A stretch of 64,000 nucleotides of DNA from Hirudinaria manillensis (Eukaryota > Annelida > Clitellata > Hirudinida > Hirudinidae): the NCBI GenBank assembly GCA_034509925.1, contig CM067538.1, positions 2,727,001 to 2,791,000 of the forward strand. Reading direction: 5' to 3'. Positions 11,953 to 23,000 of the stretch are shown here, one piece after another. The stretch's first letter is position 1. Each line of letters opens with the position of its first letter. Both the position numbers and the translations under genes were made by a program. The notes beneath the pieces are model-generated. The model was not told where the DNA came from. It saw only the letters and a list, made by a program, of their open reading frames with translations, and did not search any database.

Positions 11953-13167
11953 GTTTGTTCGATATATCACAAATGGAGGGAAGAAATATTATAAATGAAA
12001 TATTTTATAATAAAAATTATTTTGTCCCTCTGAACAATATAATATTGGTTATATGTTTATTAATTACATGCAAAAATGCATTTTGAGTGTTCTTTGGTAG
12101 CCGGAGCCACTTTCGCACTGACTTCGGAATTGCAACATCAGCAGAATTTATCTACTTGATGCTGATTGCTTCGAAGGTGAGGAAATGAACGAGACTGGGC
12201 AGAAAATGGGTCCTCAGGATATACTCTCTGACATACATGAACAGTTGTGACTGGGGAAATCTTGATGTAATCTTTAAATTGAATATTAATTTATATTGTT
12301 TGCGGTTTCCCCAGTCCTAGACTTGTCGATTTTTTTTTCTTCCAGTTTTGTTCAATAGATTCACAACTGTCATTCGGTATAGCTTATATTTATTGATTCT
12401 CTAAGTTATTAATAATATTACACATAAATAACTAACTACTTAAATAAACTAGTAATTGTTTATGTAATATTTAATTAACAGATTTGAATTTTCAACAGTG
12501 CTTGCGCTTGTCAACATTTAAAACATCGACCAATCAGTGTTGAGTAATGCATGCGCACTTTTTCAAACATCTTCGGGAAACGAATTATTGCATTTTCGAC
12601 TGTCAGGTTACTGATTAAAACAGAAGAAAACGACAGAAATGGGCGAACGGTTTTGTTATCTTTCAGTTATTTTTTCGTTTTTAAAACCGTTGCTTCCTTT
12701 AATTGTCTGTTTTGGTCGCTGCGTTATAGATTAACATTCGGTTCGACCTATCAACACAATTTCGCATATGCTTCCACTTTGCCCTTAAAAAGACTGGCCG
12801 ACATAAAAGTTAAATTAAATTTATGAAAAGGCTCCAGTTTTAACAGAATTAATCTATCACAGACTTCAATTTGGGTTTCAACGTGCTTTGCAACAAAATG
12901 CAGCGAATGTTTCATGGCTTATGCATGTTGTTGACGATTTTAAATTTAGTTTGCTCTCGCATGAATTATTATATAAAATTCGTGTGATGGTTAAGTTATT
13001 ACGTGAAACGTAACCATGAAGCCATAATAAGCTTGAGTGTAGCTAATAAGCTATCTGAAGTGGTTCATGCAAGCTCAGCTCACGAGTTGTTGCAGATATT
13101 TGCATAGCTAATGGGACTAATCTGTCAACCTTCTTGTAGAAATTGAGCTCATTAAGCTTAGTTATAA
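11953..13167. other. Intergenic between the A2M-like gene and PRC1
   Basis: No coding exon that I can support. An open frame at 12551-12826 lacks any family resemblance. A CCAAT motif near 12531 lies in a region that could include the PRC1 promoter. Confidence 0.4.
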
Positions 13168-16100
13168 ATGCAGATTAAAAGGTTTTTATAGATTTATCAT
13201 TTTTTGTCAAAATATAGTCAATCGATTCAAAATAAAATTTCTTACTTGGAATTGAAATAACGAGATGAAAGAACAAGTTGTGCATTGCACAGGAGCGAAG
13301 AGGCGCACGATCTGCACGCCTGCGTCGACGAGGCCATGGACAAGTTGGGGGAGATCTGGGACTTCATCGGCATCGCGGGAGATTCTCGGATTTCGAGGAG
13401 GGGCATCGTCCTGATGCACTTGAGGAACCTTCTGGATGAAATGGTCAGGGAGGAGACGGCGTTGAAGAGCAACCTGGTCGAGAACATCAAGAAGTACAAG
13501 GCCGAGGTCGCCCAACTCTGCTCGGAACTCGGACTTCCTGAGTACGAGGCGAGTCGAAGGACGAAGCGACGACGGAATTTTCCTCTCGATTATAACGAAC
13601 GCTCGTTGCAGCTTGCCGAAGGTCTGGCTATCCTCCACGCCGAGGAAGAATTGAAGCAGCAGAAGGAAGATCTGAACAAGGAGAAGCAGGACAGAATGTC
13701 GAAGTTGAAATCTCTCGTAAAATCCGACAAGAAGCTCTCAGAAATCTTGGGCACCGCATCGTATCACATTTCTCACTCCGTCGTTCCGACCACGAAACAA
13801 CTCGAAGATTTCCAGAGCCACGTCCTGGAATTGGAAAAGGAAAAGGTTAAACTTTTTGTTGAGACTTTGAATCCTGGCTACTAAAATTGGTCCTTGGTTT
13901 GATTGTAATTAATGTCAATTGGAGTTGGTGGTCTCTAAAATTTTGCTGTTCGTGTCTTGTTGGGATTATTTATGACTGTCGTTATTATTATTATTATTAA
14001 ATTACAGTTAATTTTTAATGAAAGGTTAACAGTAGTTTTAGTCAAAATATCGTAATATTTTATTCTTAGTACAATATGGTTGTTTGGAATTGTGAACAAC
14101 ATCTATGTTTGTTTATGATGGCACAAGCAGGAAAAACATGACTTGAGTTTTTAATTTTATGAGCTCTTAAATTATATTCTAAAGTTCTCCACTAAGAGCA
14201 CCCGAGCACGTCAAATTATTTTGTCTGAGTCGATAATGTCTTTAACAGATAGCAATTTGTATGTAAGGACTAAAGAGTGTTGATGAGCTTTGATAAGGGA
14301 TTGTTAGTGTTATTAATTTTAATGTTATATTTTCATAAACACCTTGCAATAAAACAGGGTTTTATGTATCTTATGTAATCTTATGCATTTCTTTGATTCA
14401 TTCTCAAAACCCAACAACAACAACACCAATAACGACAACAACAACAACTTTGACTTTCAGAAGAAAAGGTTCGAACAGCTCGTTAGTTTGCAGCAGAAGA
14501 TTTCCAAACTCCTGGAAACCTTGGAATTGTCACCGAACACGTCCTTCGAGCGAAATGTCGTCTGCGAATTCGACCTCCTCCTCCTCACCGACGACAACAT
14601 CGGAGCTGCCGAGAGATACAAGATGGAGGTCCCCACATTTGTTGCTCATTTTGTGGCATTATTAATTAAATTAAATGGAATTAAATCCATTAATTGTTTT
14701 AATTTAAGAAATAGTTTTAAGTCAATTGAACAATGAACTTTGAAGTGCAATACTTTTGGCTCCTTTTGATTTCATAGTCCAGACTTTGTGGTGTTGTGCC
14801 AATTGTTTTAAACCACAAAAAGTTATCCACAGCACGGCTTTTGCTCTTCAAGTTGCAATAATATTTGCCATAGGCACGTGCTTATTGTATAACTTTGAAA
14901 CTTATAATATATCAATATATATAATGTATTAATAATATAGATGTAATATATATATTATAATATAAGTTTCAAAGTATTATATATCAATATAATATTGTAT
15001 TATATTAATATTATTCGTAGCAAGCCTCAAATGTTAAGTTCCTTGCAGCTGGAAATGCTATACGATGAGAACTCCATCCAAATCGACTCCCTGTGGAATA
15101 AAATCCGATCGCTTTGGAAAAAACTGGATCAACCAGAAGTACATTGTCAGCAGTTTGAAGTTGAAAATTCTGGGGTCTCACAGAGGATCATTGTTTCTGT
15201 GAGTTTCTTGAGACTTTGTGCGGTCATTCAGTGCTTGGAAAACAGTAGTATTTGAGATAATATTTATTATAGAGTTTAAAATAATAATTATGAGAGTATT
15301 TGTAATTAATATTCGTGTTAATAGAATTTGTAATGCTAATTATGATAGTAAAGTCTACTGATGTTCTGCTGAGTCATGAAGATGATGAGAACTTGAGTGA
15401 TTGAGACTGGTTTTTTACTTTGACATGTTAAACTAATGAACAACAATAATGCATCGATTGGTCGTAATTCATAATTCAGCTCATGGATGAATTGACCCGA
15501 TGCGAGGAACTGAAATTCCAAAACATCAAGAAGTTTGTGGAAGCAACGAGGCGTGAACTCGAACAGGTATGGGACAAGTGCTTCATGCCAAAAGAGGTCA
15601 GGAATCAGTTCAAGGCTTTCTTTGAAGGTTGGAGTCTCTTAGGAATTTATTTCAGAGAATTAATTTCTAATTTATCATCTTAAAACTATCATATTTATCT
15701 TAAACTAGGCAGGAGCTTTAACCGACTAATGTCTCGCTAAAGTTTATTGATATAGATTAGGCATTGACATTATCCTGGCAAGATGGCAGGATTTTCGAGA
15801 AAAGCGTATTTTTACATGATATAGTTGTGGCATATATATGAAACCTATATAAAAAATACTCCTCTAATTGAGCACTATGTTGTGTCAAAATTTCAAAGCA
15901 ATTGGTTAAGTACTTTCAGAGAACATTTACATGATACAGGCACACATTGCATTTTTATTTATATAGATTCTGCCAATTGATTAAGCTTAAAGTAGTTATT
16001 ATTCATTGCTTGCTGCCCTGTTGTTGCTTTGCACCTGATTCTGATACAAATCTTTGGATGCCATCAGACTTTGTAACTTTGGACGCAACAAATGACAGGA

Positions 16101-18511
16101 ATTTGGAATTGTTTTGATTTTCAGACAAAATGTCGGAGGAGTTGCTGTTGGAACACGAAGCAGAAGTTTTAAAAATGAAAGAATTTTACGACAACAACAG
16201 GGAGATGCTTGAACTTGTGTCGAAGAGGGAAAACCTTTGGAAGGAGTTTCTCGAGTTGGAGGTTTAATTGATTAGAATTATTACTTAACTATTTATTAAT
16301 TAACCATTAATTTATCATTATTCAGTAAGGCTCACAGATTAACATTTGATTCAGTTATCCCATTCCAATTGTAACTTATGTAATTTTATTATAAGTGACT
16401 TTTAAAACCCTGTTATTACTACTTAATTACTTTCAAAGATTATTCCATTAAACTCATTTATATTACCTCATCCTATCATCATCTTCTTCTTCATATTCTT
16501 TATCGGTTCGTTCATTTAAATTGAAGAATTGATTTCCCTACATTTCAGTCCAAAGCGAGCGATCCTGGTCGATTTTCAAACAGAGGAGGTCAACTGTTGT
16601 TGGAAGAAAAACAGAGGAAGAAGGTCAGGGCTGAACTGCCAAAGGTTTGTGACTCGTCCTCTGGTACAACATTTTCGGTCGATCGCACGCATCCAAAAAC
16701 CGATGCAAAGTCTGGCAAAGTGCTATTGCTAACCAACTAGTTATGTAATAGTAATCTCTAAACAGCAACACATTGTCCTTCACCATGACATCTGACAATG
16801 TCATGACATTCGAGTTATGTCGAGAAGCCTCGCTAACGATTCTCGGTTCCCTTTCGCAGGTGGAAAGCTCGGTGCTCGGTCGGATCAAAGATTGGGAGGA
16901 GAAGAACGGGAAGTTGTTCCTGATTGGTGGACTGAGATACGAAGAACACATCAACAAGCAAAGAGAGGACTTCCTTGCTGAGAAGGAAAACGAAAAACAA
17001 CTCAGGGTGGGTTTTTCTGATTTAAATGCTCATGTCACTGGAAATTGTGGCATTGCTTTGCTAATGTCTGCTGAAGTGTTATTTGTTTCTGTTTCTTAAT
17101 TATTTTTGATATTTTTGTTTGAATGGTTATTATTATTGTTAATATTATGATTATTGTTATTATTACTATCATTGTTGTTATTATTATTATTGTTATTATT
17201 ATTTTATTCGAATTCAATCTCAGTCGTACAATCGGTTAGTAAGCCATGTCTCATCCAGAGACCTCAGGCAATTATTATTATTATTATTGTTATTATTGTG
17301 CTGATCAATTCATAGGTTTATTTACTACTGCATGCATATTCATTTGCATAAAAACACATTATTGAACACTTTATTCAACTTTATTGAACTTTATTCTCAG
17401 CACCAACAGAGAGAAAAACAAAAGGAGAACGAAATGATGTTCGGCAGCAAACCAGCCACGCCGGGTACGAAAAGGTTTGCAGCTATTACTCCCTCGAAGA
17501 CGCCAAACAAGTTCATCAAGGTTCGTATTGTATTCAAATGTTTGTCTTGGTTTTTTTTTCCTTGGTGTTTTGATTAACTCACGAAAGAAAGTCTCATGAC
17601 TTCTCAAGATTATGATGATGATGGATTAGTTCATAACTATTGGTACTATCATTATTATTATTACTACTATTATTATTATTATTACTACTATTATTATTAT
17701 TGATTAATTGTTAAAGTTACTTGTTCGATTAATTGCAGGTAGAAACGCCCGGCTCCTCTCGACTTGCTTCGTCTCAGAGGTCCAGAAGGAACATCCTGAC
17801 GCCAGTTCCGAACAAGCCGAGAGAGAAGGTCGGTTGAGTCGATTGATTTTGATTGATTTGTCATCGGAAAATAGAGTAAAATGCATCTCAGGTCAGGTCA
17901 GGGTAGGTACTTGGACCAAGTACTTGCTGGGCAAATGCGTGACGTTATTTTTAAGGCTGCAGTTGCATTATTTCCATTCGCGTTACTCAAGATAAAGTTC
18001 CTTTCTACATTCTGATATCATCCCATCCTCCTCCTCCTCCTCCTTAAGTGAGCAAATTGTTGTTGTTTTTTTTTAATCTAAGGCACCCAAGCAGGCGACC
18101 TTACCCCACTCTGGCACGATGGACTTGAGGTCGATGGGTTCATCTACCATGGAGAGGGCGACCAGCTGTCAGACCCTGACGCCCGTCAGAAACTCCAGGC
18201 AGCCTCAGGTGGGAGGCAGCATGGTGGGTCTGAACGCCATCAGCACGACGGTAATCGCCCCTGCGGCCGGCGGAGACGTCAGCTCGGCTTCTCTTTTCCC
18301 CGTCGGGCACTACGAGGAGTTTGCCGTGAGTAGAAACTCGATTTATAGACAGTCGTTTGGATTTAACGACAACTTAATTACGACTTAAGACGATTCTTAC
18401 GTTTAACGCTTGTTGAATGCGTTTGATTTTAAACAGAACGGACTGAACAAAGTCTCGAGAAATAACTCTAGGAGCACCCTCATACCAAAGCCGGGCCCGA
18501 ACTGCCTGTGA
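13168..18511 (+). CDS. PRC1: PRC1, protein regulator of cytokinesis 1 (MAP65/Ase1 family)
   Basis: Antiparallel-microtubule cross-linker of the spindle midzone, needed for cytokinesis. Exons: 13168-13181 (ATG, 14 nt, tentative), 13293-13845, 14461-14628, 15049-15198, 15480-15627, 16125-16261, 16549-16644, 16860-17006, 17401-17520, 17739-17828, 18083-18325 and 18437-18511 (TGA). All phases agree, giving 646 residues (human 620). Order of parts: N-terminal dimerisation helices (LGEIWDFIGI...), rod with the hallmark NTSFERNVVCE, and a spectrin-type microtubule-binding region with KASDPGRFSNRGGQLLLEEK, the most conserved family stretch. The basic Ser/Thr-Pro tail contains TPGTKR, ITPSKTPNK and LTPVPNK, likely CDK sites by analogy with the human TPSKR and NTPGK sites. 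13549-13611 can be read through (21 codons, Arg-rich) or removed as a 63-nt GC-AG intron, which would give 625 residues. The first micro-exon rests only on phase and a weak donor (AG|GTTTTT). Gene identity is secure. Confidence 0.93.
14893..14974. repeat. Inverted repeat with 14-bp perfect arms in a PRC1 intron
   Basis: CTTTGAAACTTATA (14893-14906) and TATAAGTTTCAAAG (14961-14974) flank an almost pure AT spacer. It may be a small MITE or an AT-rich hairpin. Confidence 0.75.
15751..15969 (+). mobile_element. Probable 3' tail of an RTE-type LINE or a SINE derived from it
   Basis: The stretch contains GTCAAAATTTCAAAGCAATT GGTTAAGTAC-like sequence, resembling the conserved 3' end of RTE-clade LINEs, which read like 'AAATTTCAnnnnnATTGGTTnAGT', followed by a short AT tail. 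TATAGATT occurs at both edges (15751-15758 and 15962-15969), which could be a target-site duplication. No reverse transcriptase is present. It lies in a PRC1 intron. The call is by resemblance only. Confidence 0.45.
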
Positions 18512-19534
18512 GGTCATCCGGTTCGAACCTGCTGAAGATTGTTTAGAGTTCCCACGCTAATGTGATGAAAGTTCTGCGTGTGCCAGACACACGTTGCAGA
18601 ATAGATTTCATTTATATTTTTAAACTAACATCTGTACAGCTGTCTACGTTTTACTTAGAATGCTTAAACGTTTGTGTACAGTTTTTGATTGGTTCAAAAT
18701 TTGTGTTTTTTTTTGGAAGGATTTATTTTTTATTTATTTCTTATTTGAAAGCAATGAGTGACCGGCTCTTATGATTGGTGATCAATTGCCGAGTGTTTTG
18801 TAACGTGGTCAGGATTTTATAATGTGAATTGACTGGACATTTTCTTTGAGAGAATATAGTTTAGTTGGTCGTTGTTGTTTTGTTTTGCTTTTTTGTCTCT
18901 ACTTTGGGCTGTGATTAGACACACACGAGGTGTCGGATGTTTGCGTGGTTTTTTTTGGGGGGTGAAAAAGATTCTTCGTGTTCAGGTGAGGGCAATTAAA
19001 AACATTTTTGGGACTGAGTTTAGTTGCCAGAAACGATCCGCAAGTGCGTTCGGAGGTCCTCTGGAGTCCATTGATTGTGAGTTGCAGTTGGAAAGTATGT
19101 TCGTTCGTGTCTTGAGGGCCTCGTGTTTCTTGAAGGCAGGAGTTATGATGCTGTCAGAAGCAATGGTGAGGTACGTCCGCTGACAACAGCCACTTCAGTG
19201 CCCCCGAGGGGTTCCGAGGTTGTAAACAGAACCTTTGCTGCCAGTGAGAACCATGGAAGGAAGGGTCTGCTTTGGTTTTGGCTTTGCTAGGATGGCGTGA
19301 TTGGCGTTTCTTTGGTTAACTAATAAAAGTGAGGTAATAATAATTAACCTATGTTTGATATTTCATCTTTGAAATATGTTGAGGGAGATGTGTTGAAGGA
19401 AAGATTTAAGGGTTTTGTTCATAATCAACGTTTGTACCACTCGCGCCATATTATTTGTCTCGTTTAGGTATTGATTTTTAAGCTCTAAGAGCGTATGTCA
19501 TCTTCTATAAAATCTTAAAACACACGCTCGCGGC
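18512..19534 (+). other. PRC1 3' untranslated region and spacer
   Basis: No coding exon that I can support after the PRC1 stop. The first strong AATAAA is at 19322-19327, so the 3' UTR may be about 0.8 kb. An open frame of about 100 codons at 18872-19183 has no recognisable content and is more likely UTR. Confidence 0.5.
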
Positions 19535-19605
19535 GCGCCGCTGGTGTAGTGGTATCATGCAAGATTCCCATTCTTGCGACCCGGGTTCGATTCCCAGGCG
19601 GCGCA
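19535..19605 (+). tRNA. tRNA-Gly (anticodon CCC)
   Basis: Full cloverleaf of 71 nt. The acceptor stem GCGCCGC/GCGGCGC has seven pairs with discriminator A. The D arm begins TGGTGTAGTGG. The anticodon stem CAAGA/TCTTG encloses the loop TTCCCAT, giving anticodon CCC. A-box and B-box (GGTTCGATTCC) are intact. The T stem, CCGGG against CCCAG, carries one C-A mismatch where the usual animal gene has C-G, as I recall it. No intron, and CCA is not encoded, as expected in a nuclear gene. Confidence 0.96.
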
Positions 19606-19609
19606 GCGG

Positions 19610-19624
19610 TTTTCTTTTTCTTTT
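19610..19624 (+). terminator. RNA polymerase III terminator of tRNA-Gly
   Basis: Runs of four to five T (TTTTCTTTTTCTTTT) start five bases after the tRNA 3' end. Confidence 0.85.
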
Positions 19625-20830
19625 GAAAATTTCTCGCACTCGGCTCTTCGGAAGGAGTGTTAAAATTCCATGCTCGAACGTTGTAAATTTTTATGACAAC
19701 TTAAAGATCTTCCAGGCAAAGTGATTGTCCTGCAAATGACCCGCTCCAAGTGGCCATTCCTTCGCTGAAAGTCATTCCTTTCAGGGACTGCAATTCCGGC
19801 TTCGTTCCATCGGAAGAAGGCATTAAAACGCTGACACGTGGAAAAATCCACTTCCAAAGTTCATGGGAAGTTATCAATGGCAGGCAATGAATGATTCATG
19901 AGGTCCTTCCCGTCTCCAGCTACCCGTGTGGATGCACCTGTTCGTAACCTGCGGTTTAATAAAGTGCTCCTCATTAATGCGAGAATTAACGCTGGGGAGT
20001 TATGGAGGACAAGTGCAGTTACACTCTCACTTTCCAAGCTTCTCTTCCGACCGTAGTGATCGCTATAGTGTCATTATCAGCACCGCGCTATCATTATCAA
20101 GCTTAGAAACTATCATCATCATCATCGTCATCATCAACTCCATGCGCCATCGTTATCAGCACGAGGTACCCGTCGTATATCAGCCGAGTTTGACCGGCAA
20201 AATAAGGACTGGAACTTGTTATCAATTCACCTCAGAAGGTCTCAGAAGTTGTTTCCTCCACAAAAAACGTTCAGTTCATCCTTCCAGACTTCTGATGAAT
20301 GGCTCCCTTTGTCTTTCGCAGTGTACATCTTCGTCATCGTCGTCATCATCATCATCATCATCGTCGTCGTTGTCATCAGCAGCGTTGGCAGCATCATCAT
20401 CATCATCATCTTTAATTAATTAAGTGGTTAATAAATTTCGAGTCTCGTGAATATCTAATGCAGACCTGGACGATTATCCATCACAATGCAATAAACATTT
20501 GTCTGGAACTGCCTTGCATTCGTATGAATAGACGGAGAAATGAAGGAAGGAATTGAAATGAAAGAATGAATGAATGAACAGAAATGAGATGAAAGAATAG
20601 ACTAGGATGGATGGATGGATGGATGAACGAGTGAGTGGATGAATGAATCTCTTGTTTCATTTCGTTTTGAACATGCCTGGATGAGTTTGTCATTAACAAG
20701 TCTGGAGAGAATCCATTTCAAGAATGATTAATTATTCACGAGACTAATGAATATTCATTTGCCAATTCGAAAGTTGTAAAATCTTTTTTGAAATATTACC
20801 AATAAATGTCTTTTTTAATCATTTATCTCC
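19625..20830. other. Intergenic sequence, no gene seen
   Basis: Contains scattered ATC/GATG microsatellites (about 20330-20412 and 20610-20640) and no exon I can support. Open frames over the ATC tract encode only poly-Ser. Confidence 0.5.
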
Positions 20831-20872
20831 TGATGAGGATGACGACGACGATGATGACGACGATGATGATGG

Positions 20873-20961
<89 letters not shown>

Positions 20962-20962
20962 C
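20830..20962. repeat. (GAT)n microsatellite
   Basis: Starts as GATGACGAC and becomes a pure (GAT)n run of roughly 30 copies at 20871-20960, followed by a loose GAT/GAC-rich zone to about 21440. Confidence 0.97.
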
Positions 20963-21189
20963 AGGTGCTAGGGCTGCTGGCGGAAGATAACGATAATGAT
21001 AATGATCTAGTGATGTACATCATCGCCAATGGACATTCAGAAAGGTTTTTTTTGGGGAGATAAACGTTTGTTGAAAGCGCTTCAGAGTAATGATTATGAT
21101 GACGATGACGACGACGACGATAATGATCGCTGTCAAAGATGATAACGATTGTCATAAAAAGATGTAGCAATAAAACTGATGGATATTTC

Positions 21190-21889
21190 ATGTAAACGCA
21201 GCGCTCTCGTCTCATTGGCTGGGTGAAAAAACATGGACGCGTTAAACATCGGCCAATGATTTACGTCATCATTTCATTTTTCATCATCCGCTTAATGCCA
21301 GCAAAATAGAGAAGATTAAGATGACGATGACGACGACGATGATGAAGATGCTGTATACGATGCTGATGATGATTGTAGTAGGGTTAATGATCATGATAAT
21401 GATGTGATGATGATGATGATGATGTCATTGATAATGATGTGCACGATAGGTAAGGTGATAAGAAGGACTTCATCTTCTCATTCATCGCTGGTTATAAGCT
21501 TCGTTTGATGCCGATGAATATTCATTCCATCATTTTCTCGTCACGTGATTCGGCGATGGACAGATGGATAGATAAAGGAAACGATGACTGCCTTCGAGTG
21601 ATCCTTGCACGGTTGGATGGATTTCCCCATCGTTCATTTCGGGAAGGCACGTGATCAGCCAACGGACCAATGAGCGGTGGACAAATTGGAGTGAAAAATG
21701 AAAGATTGTGACGCTTGGAGGGACGAGGAGAGAAGGAAGCAGAAGGAGAGATGCTGATAGGATGTGGAAGAGAGGGGAAGGGATGTTGCACGGATGCGAT
21801 CACCTGCTCACACGGTGACGAGCATTCCAGGTGTGCGGATTAAACGCTTCTTCAGTTCATTCATTGACGCACAACAACAACACCGACAG
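21190..21889 (+). promoter_or_regulatory. Candidate promoter and 5' UTR exon of the MATH-like gene
   Basis: CCAAT/ATTGG boxes occur near 21215, 21253 and 21667, a TTACGTCATC (CRE-like) near 21260, and CACGTGA E-box motifs near 21543 and 21648. The segment ends at a strong donor, CGACAG|GTGAGC at 21889/21890, which could close a non-coding first exon joined to an acceptor just before the ATG at 23001. This is inference; no TATA box was assigned. Confidence 0.35.
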
Positions 21890-22868
21890 GTGAGCGTTTG
21901 TATTGTTTGGCATTGTCTGTCATTCTAAGGACTTTTAAATGGTTTTTTTTTGCAAGCATATTATAAATATTTAGTTTAGAAAATATTTTAATTCTCGTCT
22001 ATATTTAATTTATTTATTTAAGAAGTCAAAACAGGCAACAAAAAATACAAACAATAACAACAATAATAATGATAATAATCATTATAATAAATATTATTAC
22101 ATTATTATTATTATTATTAATATTATTAAAGTGACATATATCCAAAATAGGGTTTCAATAAATTAATAATAATTATTTAAACGAAAATGGTGTAAAAAGC
22201 AATTTAAGCAATTTAAAGAATTATAAACTATTTACTGTTTAGTCTCAAAAGAATTCCGTCAATGAAATTGGCAGTCTGAATATTAACGCTTAAATTTAAA
22301 TATTTAAATTAGGCTTTAAATAATAATGTTTAAATTTAAATATTAACATTCGAAATTAATTATTCATGTTTAAATTTAAATATTTAAATTAGGCTTTAAA
22401 TGGTAATGTATAAATTTAAATATTAACGTCCAAAATTAAATATTCATATATCCTAACAAACGTTCAGCGCTGATTTGTTAGACCATGGTCGACCAGCGAG
22501 CTTAAGCTTCCTGTTCTTTACAGTTAACTTCGACTTTATTTATGTGGAATTTTTGTCCATTTTCGTTTTTAGATTTCAAATAGAAATAGAAATGAAAATT
22601 TAAAACAAACTTTTATTTGTGAAATTTGATTTAATGTGAATTCTCTTTAAAAAAAAAAACAAAAAAAAAAACCCAAAGTCAAGTTATTCAGTTCAGATAT
22701 TAAATTATAATTTATACATTCATAAAAATATAAGTTTAAGTATCGATGAAAGCAATGTCATCCTTACTATTATCATCACCACAGCGCCAAAGTCATCGTC
22801 ACCCTCATCCTCATCACCGCTATCGTCGTCGTCATCGTCATCATCATAACCATCATCACCCTGATGGT

Positions 22869-22952
22869 CACCACCACCACCACCACCACCACCACCACCA
22901 CCACCACCACCACCACCACCACCACCACCACCACCACCACCACCACCACCAG
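22869..22952. repeat. (CAC)n microsatellite
   Basis: About 27 uninterrupted CAC units ending roughly 50 bp before the first coding exon of the MATH-like gene. The frames encode poly-His or poly-Thr and are not taken as coding. Confidence 0.97.
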
Positions 22953-23000
22953 CATCACTACCATCACCAATATTCGTAGCAACATTAGCAGCAAGAAGCG

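Noticed and set aside
12551-12826. 91-codon frame upstream of PRC1
   Set aside because: No family resemblance, and it lies where the PRC1 promoter or 5' UTR would be.
18872-19183. 103-codon frame after PRC1
   Set aside because: No recognisable domain and no splice partner; it fits PRC1 3' UTR.
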